Assembly (NCBI GenBank): GCA_020354085.1
Contig: CP070641.1
Span: 1,764,653-1,784,433 of the forward strand
Reading direction: 5' to 3'
DNA from: Pseudomonadota bacterium
GTDB lineage: Bacteria; Pseudomonadota; Gammaproteobacteria; Acidiferrobacterales; Sulfurifustaceae
Length of the DNA: 19,781 nt
In this document: positions 1 to 6,302 of the stretch, piece by piece
Layout: each line of letters begins with the position of its first letter
Position numbering within the stretch: position 1 is the first letter of the stretch
Notes under the pieces: generated by a model
What the model was told of the DNA's origin: nothing
Database searches by the model: none
Seen by the model: the letters and a program-made list of their open reading frames with translations, nothing else
Position numbers and translations under genes: made by a program

Positions 1-241
1 CCTGGCGGTTACCATAGTTAAAAATCGGATCAACCTCGCAACCGTGCGAGGCGACCACGAACGGTGCTTCGTACAGCGCCTGCGCGAAGACCGTCATGTC
101 CGAGACGTCTGACAGCAGAGAACGTCCAGTCCAGTGGCTGAAGCTCTCGGCCAGGAGACGTGCGTGCGCCGAGTGGAAATGGTTTTGGGGCGATGGCGCC
201 ATGGCCGCGCTGGCGACGCGCCCGCCGTTCGACTCAGTCAT
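1..241 (-). CDS. MEKHLA domain-containing protein (N-terminal part, runs off the left edge)
   Basis: The minus strand is open from ATG at 241-239 to the window edge, giving 80 codons. Near the edge it reads ALYEAPFVVASHG, then DPIFNYGNR. This matches the conserved core of the MEKHLA domain, a PAS-like domain also found at the C-terminus of plant HD-ZIP III factors. In bacteria it occurs as a short stand-alone protein of unknown function. The first 40 residues are poorly conserved, as expected. The start is the only ATG after the upstream stops, apart from an internal Met14; no strong Shine-Dalgarno is visible, so the true start could be Met14. No partner gene is seen on its 5' side. The family call is from the motif string; the C-terminal part is outside the window. 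Confidence 0.8.
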   Translation of the reverse strand, partial: MTESNGGRVASAAMAPSPQNHFHSAHARLLAESFSHWTGRSLLSDVSDMTVFAQALYEAPFVVASHGCEVDPIFNYGNRQ

Positions 242-705
242 ATCCGCCACGCATGTCTAGCTCATGAACGCCTATCTACCCATGTCGCGGCAATCACCGC
301 GATCATGCAATCTGCACGATATCGCAACGAACACGCCGTGAAGTGTACCGAACTCCGTTTGCACGCGCGGAGCCGGCAGATTACGAAATACTGATGTTCC
401 GAGCAGGGTTGTCATCGCCGCACGGATGCGATAAGTATCGAGGCATTCATCGATCCACGCGATCAAGGGCCAACCCCACGAATCCGAATTGCGTAGACCT
501 CACAGACGACGTGCACCTGTTCGTCGGCTGATCGTGCCGACCAGTTCCCCGCCGGCCCAACTCCGGGTGGGCGGCGGGGGATTTATTTTTCCGCGCACGA
601 TGGCCAGGCACCGCCCGGGGCGCCACTGCGCAGCAATCCGCCCCTGTCGCTCCCCACCAACACAGGCCTTGGAAAGGCCGCGCCCTGCCCAACAGAGGCC
701 CAGCT
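242..705. other. Gene-poor interval with an orphan terminator
   Basis: No convincing protein gene is visible between the MEKHLA start and position 706. Short ORFs on both strands lack ribosome binding sites and family-like strings. The only clear structure is a stem-loop at 523-541 followed by a strong plus-strand terminator at 547-590. A weak promoter-like pair lies upstream: TTGTCA at 409-414 and GATAAG at 430-435, with a spacer of only 15 bp. Together these could delimit a small RNA of roughly 150 nt, but this is speculative. Confidence 0.4.
547..590 (+). terminator. Rho-independent terminator with no obvious upstream gene
   Basis: CCCCGCC (547-553) pairs with GGCGGGG (573-579) and GCCCA (555-559) pairs with TGGGC (568-572), leaving one bulged G. 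The T-rich run ATTTATTTTT follows at 581-590. The T-run is on the plus strand only, so it ends a plus-strand transcript. A second small stem-loop (GTCGGC 523-528 with GCCGAC 536-541) sits just before it. No recognised plus-strand gene precedes it. Confidence 0.75.
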
Positions 706-759
706 ATGCAGGTAGCGGACGCCGTTCGCGAACTTGGTTTCCGGCGCTGGTACGAATAA
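706..759 (+). pseudogene. 17-codon ORF, probable 5' remnant of a small membrane/zinc-ribbon protein gene
   Basis: An ATG at 706 with a good Shine-Dalgarno (AGAGG, about 8 nt upstream) opens a frame reading MQVADAVRELGFRRWYE, then TAA at 757-759. The string GFRRWYE resembles, from memory, the N-terminus of conserved small gammaproteobacterial proteins that go on to membrane segments and a C-terminal zinc ribbon. No continuation is found in another frame directly downstream. The DUF3301 gene occupies the other strand from 816. I infer a truncated gene start rather than a functional 17-residue peptide. The link to the zinc-ribbon frame at 1234-1572 is possible but unproven. Confidence 0.35.
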
Positions 760-815
760 GCGCTGAGAGGTGCCCGCCTGCCAGCACGAATGGCGCATCT
801 GACGACCCGTCGGCG

Positions 816-1154
816 TCAACCAGACAGCAAATCACGGGTGGCGCGATAAGGCTCCATCGTCAAGCGGATCACGCGGTTTCCCGACGTCGCAAGTTCTCCA
901 CGACAGCGGCTGGCGCCGTCGCTGGTGAATTCGAAGCGATACTCGCGATAGATGGCCATTCGACCCACGCGATCGCGGCGCAACCGCAGCCGCGTCAGCT
1001 CCACGGTATCGTCGAGAAACTGAACTCCGGCGCGCTCGCAGGCGCCGCGCCCGGCCGCGCGCGCGATCTCCTTGCTACGGATCGCCGCCATCCAGTACCC
1101 GGTAGCCGCCAGCAGCGCGAGTATTGCAATGACTTCGTAAAAGGAGGAAATCAT
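816..1154 (-). CDS. DUF3301 family protein
   Basis: This 112-residue protein has an N-terminal hydrophobic segment (about residues 5-24), so it is probably anchored in the inner membrane with its C-terminus in the cytoplasm. It then reads ACERAGVQFLDDTVELTRLR and YREYRFEFTSDG. These are the hallmarks of DUF3301, a short gammaproteobacterial family of unknown function. The length is typical. The start at 1154 begins at a natural Met before the hydrophobic segment, but no strong ribosome binding site is seen. An upstream ATG at about 1172 is out of frame and ends at once. No minus-strand terminator is visible downstream, and its neighbours give no functional clue. Confidence 0.8.
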   Translation of the reverse strand: MISSFYEVIAILALLAATGYWMAAIRSKEIARAAGRGACERAGVQFLDDTVELTRLRLRRDRVGRMAIYREYRFEFTSDGASRCRGELATSGNRVIRLTMEPYRATRDLLSG

Positions 1155-1233
1155 CGGATCGCGTTCAAGGAAATCATTCTTTCCATCGGAACTGGTCTTC
1201 AGTCAGCAGCCGTATGCTGCCGGGGCTCTTTCT

Positions 1234-1572
1234 ATGCCTACACGAACTGCCGCGCACCGTTCTGGCCGCCTTCTCCGTCTGGCCACACAGGCCGACTGCA
1301 AACTTCTTGCTGACAATAACATCGGTGCGGCATTTCATGCACTTTGTTGTCCGAAGTGTGGTGCCACCCGTACCAAATACCTTTTTTAGGGGTTAGTTCG
1401 CTACAAAACGGTTGTTGAGCTCGGCTCGACTGAGCCCGACTTTGAGTTTGGCTGGGTCGCATCCAGCAAGAAAGCCTGGCATTGCCCGCAGTGCCAGCAC
1501 CAGTGGGGCACACCGGCCGTCGCAGACGAGGTCGCAGCGCCGACATGGCGAGCGACGGCCTCCGACGGCTGA
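1234..1572 (+). pseudogene. Zinc-ribbon reading frame interrupted by an in-frame TAG
   Basis: From ATG 1234 the frame encodes 51 residues ending CCPKCGATRTKYLF, then TAG at 1387-1389. The same frame stays open for 60 more codons to TGA at 1570-1572 and contains WHCPQCQHQW. The two CxxC knuckles on either side of the stop look like one zinc ribbon. A one-base indel in the T6 run does not join them: one frame stops at once and the other soon after. A single C-to-T change (CAG to TAG) is therefore the simplest explanation. There is no good Shine-Dalgarno before 1234 (only CGGGG). I read it as a nonsense-mutated gene, or less likely a recoded one. The complementary strand also has a weak ORF here, which I consider a shadow. 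Confidence 0.4.
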
Positions 1573-1596
1573 TGCGTGCTGAAGATCAGATCATAG

Positions 1597-1615
1597 AGCG
1601 CCATGACATGGCGCT
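1597..1615. repeat. Perfect inverted repeat, 9-bp arms
   Basis: AGCGCCATG and CATGGCGCT flank a single A. The spacer is too short for a hairpin loop, so it would act as a DNA palindrome, for example a dimeric protein binding site. It lies about 200 bp upstream of egtB. No copy is noticed elsewhere in the window. Confidence 0.4.
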
Positions 1616-1728
1616 GATTCTGCTCAAGTCGATCACGCATCGGCCTGCTGCCTTGCGCGCGCGATCGGCTCACGGCTGATGCTGAGGCTGAGCACATCAG
1701 CACGGCGAATCATGCGCACACTGCCACG

Positions 1729-1778
1729 TGTCGCATGTGACATTGGACGTTGACACTTGAATTACCTTACGACTGTGT
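1729..1778 (+). promoter_or_regulatory. Possible egtB promoter/operator region
   Basis: A near-perfect palindrome TGTCGCATGTGACA (1729-1742, one mismatched pair) is followed by a consensus -35 hexamer TTGACA at 1750-1755. A matching -10 element at normal spacing is weak (CTGTGT or TGTGTT around 1773-1779). The position suits transcription of egtBD. The palindrome could be an operator. Both calls are tentative. Confidence 0.3.
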
Positions 1779-1813
1779 TTCAATCGGACCTCGCCCAACG
1801 GGAGAACCACCGC

Positions 1814-3112
1814 ATGCGCACTCGCACCGCTGGCCCGCGGAACTTGCGCCGCCAATCTTCGACCGAGCGCAACGCTCTTACTGAACACTATCGCCGCGTG
1901 CGGCGCATGAGCGAGGTGCTCGCGCATCCGCTGAAACCCGATGATTATGGACTCCAGGCCATGGCTGAGGTTTCGCCTGCCAAATGGCACCTCGCGCACA
2001 CCTCCTGGTTCTTCGAGACATTTCTGCTCGCGCCGTTTCTGCCCTACTATCGGGCGTTTCATCCTCAATTCGGCGATCTATTCAATTCGTATTACAACGA
2101 AGTCGGCGCGCCCTTCCCGCGCCCGCGTCGCGCCCTGCTCTCACGGCCAACCACCGAGGAGGTATATCGCTATCGTGCCCATGTCGATGCCGCCATAATC
2201 TCGTTGCTGACGACAGTCGAAGAAGACCACTGGCGCGAGGTGGAATCGCGTACCACGCTCGGCTGCCATCACGAGGAACAACATCAAGAACTGTTCCTCA
2301 CCGATATTCTCTACAACTTTTCGCACAACCCGGTGCGACCCGCCTACCGTGACGATTTAGGTCGCGCGACGACGTCTCGCGCAGCACCGCTCAGCTGGCT
2401 AGAGAGACCCGAAGCCGAGACCGAAATAGGCCATCACGGCAGCGGGTTTGCCTTTGACAACGAGTCACCGCGTCACCGTGTGCGCCTCGCGGCACACGCG
2501 GTAGCTTCTCGCTTGGTCACCAATGGTGAGTACCTCGAATTCATCGAAGCGCAAGGTTATGCGCGCGCCAAGTACTGGCTGTCAGACGGTTGGCAAGCGG
2601 CGCAAGAACGGCAATGGTTTGCGCCTCTCTACTGGGAGAAACACGACCAGCAATGGTGGACCTTTACCCTCGGCGGCATGCGACCGGTCAATGCAAATGA
2701 ACCGGTATGCCATGTGAGCTACTACGAGGCCGACGCCTATGCGCGTTGGACCGGCAAGCGCCTCTTGACGGAGGCCGAGTGGGAAGCGCTCGCCCAAACG
2801 CAGCCCGCCGATGGCAATCTGCGCGACGAAGGTCACTTGCACCCGATACCGGCGCCATCGGGCGCGCCGCTTGCACAGCTCTACGGCGACGTATGGGAGT
2901 GGACCGCCAGCAACTACAGCGCCTATCCCGGCTATCGACCGGCCCCTGGGGCGCTCGGCGAGTACAACGGCAAGTTCATGATCAACCAGATGGTCTTGCG
3001 CGGCGGCTCCTGTGTCACGCCCGCGGCGCATATGCGGGCGACCTATCGCAACTTCTTCTATCCCGGCGATCGCTGGCAGTTCTCCGGCATTCGTTTGGCG
3101 GAGGATCGATGA
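1814..3112 (+). CDS. egtB: Ergothioneine biosynthesis protein EgtB (hercynine sulfoxide synthase)
   Basis: EgtB is a non-heme iron enzyme that joins hercynine to a cysteine thiol (gamma-glutamylcysteine or cysteine, depending on subtype) with O2, forming the sulfoxide precursor of ergothioneine. From this start the protein has 432 residues. An N-terminal DinB-like domain contains HLAHTSWFFETFLL (about 59-72) and HHEEQHQELF (about 152-161), which supply the iron-binding histidines. A C-terminal FGE/sulfatase-modifying-factor domain ends with GGSC and RNFFYPGDRWQFSGIRLAED. I chose ATG 1814 because GGGAG lies 10 nt upstream; a longer frame from TTG 1757 overlaps the promoter region. It overlaps egtD by the ATGA tetranucleotide. 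No egtA or egtC lies nearby, so substrate choice cannot be deduced from context. Confidence 0.95.
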   Translation: MRTRTAGPRNLRRQSSTERNALTEHYRRVRRMSEVLAHPLKPDDYGLQAMAEVSPAKWHLAHTSWFFETFLLAPFLPYYRAFHPQFGDLFNSYYNEVGAPFPRPRRALLSRPTTEEVYRYRAHVDAAIISLLTTVEEDHWREVESRTTLGCHHEEQHQELFLTDILYNFSHNPVRPAYRDDLGRATTSRAAPLSWLERPEAETEIGHHGSGFAFDNESPRHRVRLAAHAVASRLVTNGEYLEFIEAQGYARAKYWLSDGWQAAQERQWFAPLYWEKHDQQWWTFTLGGMRPVNANEPVCHVSYYEADAYARWTGKRLLTEAEWEALAQTQPADGNLRDEGHLHPIPAPSGAPLAQLYGDVWEWTASNYSAYPGYRPAPGALGEYNGKFMINQMVLRGGSCVTPAAHMRATYRNFFYPGDRWQFSGIRLAEDR

Positions 3113-4134
3113 ACTGGCGAGCGCTGCGTGTGCTGGGCCAAGCGCCCTCCCCGCTTACGCTGGGTGAGGCCGTGCTGCATGGTCTCGCCCGTCGACCGCG
3201 ATGCATCGAGCCAAAGTTCTTTTACGACGAGCACGGATCGCGCTTGTTCGACGCCATCTGCGATCTGCCGGAGTACTACCTGACGCGCACGGAGATGGAT
3301 ATTCTTGAATCCTGCGCGGCCGAGATTGCGCAACTCACCGGCCCCGACTGCACATTGATCGAACTCGGCAGTGGCGCGAGTCGCAAGATTCGATTGTTGC
3401 TCGACGCCCTGCGCCCCCGCCACTATGTCGGTGTCGACATCTCGCATGAGTTCCTGCTCAAGTCGCTACAGCAACTCGCGCGCGATTACCCCTGGCTCGA
3501 GATGAAAGCCCTCTGCGCGGATTTCGCGCAGGAAATATCATTGCCAGACGATCTCGGTACCGCGAATCGGTTGGTATTCTTTCCAGGGTCCACAATCGGC
3601 AATTTTGAACCGCACGAGGCGCTCGCGTTTCTGCAACGGGTACGGCGACTGTTACAACAAGGCGGCGCCTTGGTAATCGGCGTCGACCTCAAGAAGGAAA
3701 TCCAGCTCCTGCAAGCCGCTTATAACGACGAGCAGGGAATCACCGCGCGCTTCAACTTGAATCTGCTCGCGCGCCTGCGCACCGAGTTGGCGGCCGATGT
3801 CGATCTCGACGGGTTCCGCCACTGGGCCTTCTACAACCCGGAACCGGGACGTATCGAAATGCACCTCGTCAGCCGCCGCCGGCAGACACTGCGCGTGCTT
3901 GATCGCGAGTTTGAGTTCTTACCCGATGAGACCATACACACCGAGAACTCGTACAAGTACTCCGTCGAGCAATTTCAGTCGCTCGCACGCCGCGCCGGCC
4001 TTCGCCCGGTGCGAGCGTGGCTCGATCGGGCAAAGCTCTTCAGCGTTCACTATCTGCGCGTCGCCAGCGCTCACCCCTTGGATCGCACCCACCGCCTCGA
4101 GCGATCCTGGCTGCTGAATCGCCGTCGCGCTTAG
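3109..4134 (+). CDS. egtD: L-histidine N(alpha)-methyltransferase EgtD
   Basis: EgtD uses three SAM to convert histidine to hercynine (N,N,N-trimethylhistidine), the first step of ergothioneine synthesis, in the cytosol. The 341-residue product has the family length (about 320-340). It shows EPKFFYDEHGSRLFD near the N-terminus, the SAM-binding IELGSGASRK, VGVDIS, the histidine-pocket region FFPGSTIGNFEP, and the late motifs GRIEMHLVSR and TIHTENSYKYS. The start is ATG 3109, overlapping the egtB stop (ATGA) and preceded by GGAGG four bases upstream, so translation is probably coupled. A longer in-frame ORF begins inside egtB at 2707 but is an artefact. Its stop overlaps that of the convergent AKR gene, and no intergenic terminator exists between them. 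Confidence 0.96.
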   Translation: MNWRALRVLGQAPSPLTLGEAVLHGLARRPRCIEPKFFYDEHGSRLFDAICDLPEYYLTRTEMDILESCAAEIAQLTGPDCTLIELGSGASRKIRLLLDALRPRHYVGVDISHEFLLKSLQQLARDYPWLEMKALCADFAQEISLPDDLGTANRLVFFPGSTIGNFEPHEALAFLQRVRRLLQQGGALVIGVDLKKEIQLLQAAYNDEQGITARFNLNLLARLRTELAADVDLDGFRHWAFYNPEPGRIEMHLVSRRRQTLRVLDREFEFLPDETIHTENSYKYSVEQFQSLARRAGLRPVRAWLDRAKLFSVHYLRVASAHPLDRTHRLERSWLLNRRRA

Positions 4135-5174
4135 CGCTTGATCACCCCGTGGAATTCCTTGCCCGGGTAAGCCGGAGTCTTCGGCACCTCCGCAAAGCCC
4201 GGAATGGTTTCCATGTGCTTGACCATGCGCTCCCGCATCTTCTGATCCGGTAACGGGCCGCGCAACGCTGCCATGTTGTCGGCTTGATGTTTCGGGCTGG
4301 TTGTGGCCGGCAACACGCAGGTGACTGCCGGATGCGAGATGATCCATTTCAGATAAAACTGCGCCCAGGTCGTGGCACCGAACTCGGAGGCGAAGTCCGG
4401 CAGCGGACGATCTTTGACGATTTCGAATAGCCGCGCCTTCTCAAATGGCATGTTGACCATCACCGCCACACCCTTGTCTTGCGCGGCTTTGAGGATGCGC
4501 TCTTCGGCCTTACGCGTGATGATGTTGTAGCGCACCTGCACGAAATCGACGTCGCCCTTCTCCACCACCTGCGCGAGCGGCCCGAAGTACGGCACTTCGT
4601 GATGCGTGACGCCGGTATAGCGGATGCGGCCTTCTTTCTTCCATGCCTTCAGCAACGGGATAATTGAACCCGCATTGACTAGGCTGTGGCACTGCATCAC
4701 ATCGAATTGCTCGCGCCACAAACGCTCGGTCGATTGCCGGAACTGGCGCAGTGCGTGACTGTCGTCGCCAAGCCACTCCCCAGTCGCCCAGATCTTGTTC
4801 GCGATGAACAGATCGTTCGTAATACCCAAGGCCGTCGCGTAGTCGCCAATGCTCACCTCGGCCATGCCGTAGAGCGGTGAGGTATCGATTACACGCCCAC
4901 CTGCGTCGTAGAACACTTTGAGCACGTCACGCACGTTCTCGCGCGGTTTTCCCGGCTTGATGTCGAACGTCAGATGTGTACCGAGGCCGATGGCCGGCAC
5001 TTTTTCATTGGTCTTCGGAATAGTCTTCCACACGATGTCCTGTGGCTTGGCGAACACCAGTGAAGGGCGGAGCGCGCTAACACCCGTCAGCGCTGCCACA
5101 CCAAGGCCGAGCGTCTTGAGCACGGTACGACGCGTGGGATCGGTGGCGAAGTGTCGAATCAGCGAATCGCGCAT
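4131..5174 (-). CDS. Tat-exported aldo/keto reductase
   Basis: This 347-residue NAD(P)H-dependent carbonyl reductase family member has an N-terminal twin-arginine signal. RRTVLKTLGLGVAALTG begins at residue 15, with likely cleavage near VFA-KP (about 42-43), so a periplasmic location is predicted. The AKR barrel follows. The catalytic tetrad appears as D97 (VIDTS), Y102 (SPLYG), K127 (IANKIW) and H163 (MQCHSL), all present. The substrate is unknown. RBS AGAAGGAG lies 7 nt before ATG 5174. It converges on egtD, and the two stops share TTAG (4131-4134). No link to ergothioneine is known; the neighbourhood may be coincidental. A periplasmic AKR is unusual because the cofactor is cytoplasmic. Such Tat-AKRs are seen in proteobacteria and presumably carry a folded cofactor. 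Confidence 0.9.
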   Translation of the reverse strand: MRDSLIRHFATDPTRRTVLKTLGLGVAALTGVSALRPSLVFAKPQDIVWKTIPKTNEKVPAIGLGTHLTFDIKPGKPRENVRDVLKVFYDAGGRVIDTSPLYGMAEVSIGDYATALGITNDLFIANKIWATGEWLGDDSHALRQFRQSTERLWREQFDVMQCHSLVNAGSIIPLLKAWKKEGRIRYTGVTHHEVPYFGPLAQVVEKGDVDFVQVRYNIITRKAEERILKAAQDKGVAVMVNMPFEKARLFEIVKDRPLPDFASEFGATTWAQFYLKWIISHPAVTCVLPATTSPKHQADNMAALRGPLPDQKMRERMVKHMETIPGFAEVPKTPAYPGKEFHGVIKR

Positions 5175-5401
5175 GAGGCTCTCCTTCTCGCATTGCCTGT
5201 TGGCATAAATTCGCGCGCCACGCGAAGACAGCCTGCTCGCGCGGACGCGCTATGGTGCTGCGTACAACGGCGATCAGCTTAGAACCCCTGCACGATGCTC
5301 GGCAACGAAAGTCTTTTTCACCATAGGGAAATCAGCACGGACTGTGCCAGAGATCGTTTGCCTTTTTGTTGCTGGGCGGTGACCCTTGCCACAGAGCAGG
5401 A

Positions 5402-5605
5402 TCAATAGTGCGGCGGCGGCGGTTCGTCCTCACGGCTGCCCACCAGGCTCGGCGCCAGGGTCTGTAGTTGTGCGCGCAGCACCTGTACGTCCCGCGTCAA
5501 ACGCTCGATGGTTTGTTGCTGGCGCGTAACGACGTCGTTCAACTCTTGAATGGTCCGCTCTTGAAACGCGAGACGCACCTCGAGTTCCGCTATCCGATCT
5601 TGCAT
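5402..5605 (-). CDS. slyX: SlyX family protein
   Basis: This is a 67-residue coiled-coil protein. It starts MQDRIAELEVRLAFQERTIQ and continues with heptad-like repeats (ELNDVV, QQQTIERL, VQVLRAQL) to about residue 50. The C-terminus is EDEPPPPHY, the proline-rich tail ending in Y that is typical of SlyX. The molecular function is unknown; the name comes from a gene next to slyD in enterobacteria. The start at 5605 fits the family length and has GGGGA about 8 nt upstream. Longer in-frame versions reaching 5971 lack support. No neighbour shares its function. Confidence 0.92.
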   Translation of the reverse strand: MQDRIAELEVRLAFQERTIQELNDVVTRQQQTIERLTRDVQVLRAQLQTLAPSLVGSREDEPPPPHY

Positions 5606-5957
5606 GCAATATCCCCAATCGAATCGATTCGGTGCTTTTCTCGGATCACATCCTGGTGGCCTCGCGCGCAGGGTGCAAGGCCGTGGATATAGGTTGGGGA
5701 CGGCCGACACCTGCCACGGGCAAACTGGCCGGCGGTAGGCCGCTCGATCGTTAGCCCGGGCGAAAAGGGAGTGGAAACGCGCCCCGCAAAATCCCCCAAA
5801 AAACAGCCAATCGCGCGAAATCCCTCGTGTGTCCATGCGGCCGGGGTCAAATCTATGGTAAGGTGCGCGCTCCGCGCCGCCCGGTTGACGGGATTTCGTG
5901 CGGGCCCAGGGTCGAACAAGGCCGCTAAAGGTGACAGCGATACGGAGGTTAGCGCTG
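5606..5957. other. Divergent intergenic region between slyX and the 93-residue protein gene
   Basis: No gene is supported here. A 12-bp palindrome CGAATCGATTCG (5620-5631) lies about 15 bp upstream of slyX. A possible -10 element TATGGT (5854-5859) with a poor -35 faces the downstream plus-strand gene. ORFs crossing the region are extensions of slyX or lack start signals. Confidence 0.4.
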
Positions 5958-6239
5958 ATGGCAGTTTCCAAGAACGCAGCGAATGATTTTTCGCGTCCAC
6001 GCCGCTACGCATTGGCACGCGTGGAGAAGACCGATGCGCCTGACGGCGGCAGCAACAAATGGTACCGCTACGTGCTCGACAATGGCCGTTCGACGATTAC
6101 CGGGCTGCGCTCTGGGTCGGTCAAGGAAGTCACGGACTACGCAAATCAGTACGCCGAGCAATTGAATGCCCGCAGTATCAACGGCCAATCAGTGTGGTCG
6201 CCGCGCGGGCGAAAACCGGCAGCCGCCGCGCAAAGCTAA
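5958..6239 (+). CDS. Conserved hypothetical protein (93 residues)
   Basis: ATG 5958 has a strong RBS (GGAGG at 5943-5947) and gives a 93-residue basic protein. The core NKWYRYVLDNGRSTITGLR, then GSVKEVTDYANQYAEQLN, resembles a small conserved gammaproteobacterial hypothetical family that I recognise only by pattern, with no known role. The N-terminus has many Arg/Lys and the tail GRKPAAAAQS is low complexity. It is a single-gene unit ending at a strong terminator (6242-6270). A longer frame from 5898 adds an unlikely leader and lacks the RBS. Confidence 0.75.
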   Translation: MAVSKNAANDFSRPRRYALARVEKTDAPDGGSNKWYRYVLDNGRSTITGLRSGSVKEVTDYANQYAEQLNARSINGQSVWSPRGRKPAAAAQS

Positions 6240-6241
6240 CC

Positions 6242-6270
6242 AAAACCCCGCCCACGTCGGCGGGGTTTTT
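6242..6270. terminator. Bidirectional Rho-independent terminator
   Basis: AAAACCCCGCC (6242-6252) and GGCGGGGTTTT (6259-6269) form an 11-bp stem with a 6-nt loop. T-runs result on both strands. It ends the plus-strand gene at 6239 and lies just downstream of rhlE (stop at 6303) on the minus strand, so it probably serves both. Confidence 0.9.
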
Positions 6271-6302
6271 GTTTCCTCACCCCACGCGGACTGAATCCGC
6301 CG

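Noticed and set aside
489..1313. 274-residue plus-strand ORF
   Set aside because: It is antisense to the DUF3301 gene over its second half, is Arg/Pro/Ser-rich, and crosses a strong terminator; a shadow frame.
1401..1703. 100-residue minus-strand ORF with a CxxC
   Set aside because: The CxxC arises as the complement of the plus-strand CxxC, and there is no RBS at the GTG start; the plus frame looks more protein-like.
2707..3108. Upstream extension of egtD
   Set aside because: It lies inside egtB in another frame; the ATG at 3109 has an RBS and the family N-terminus.
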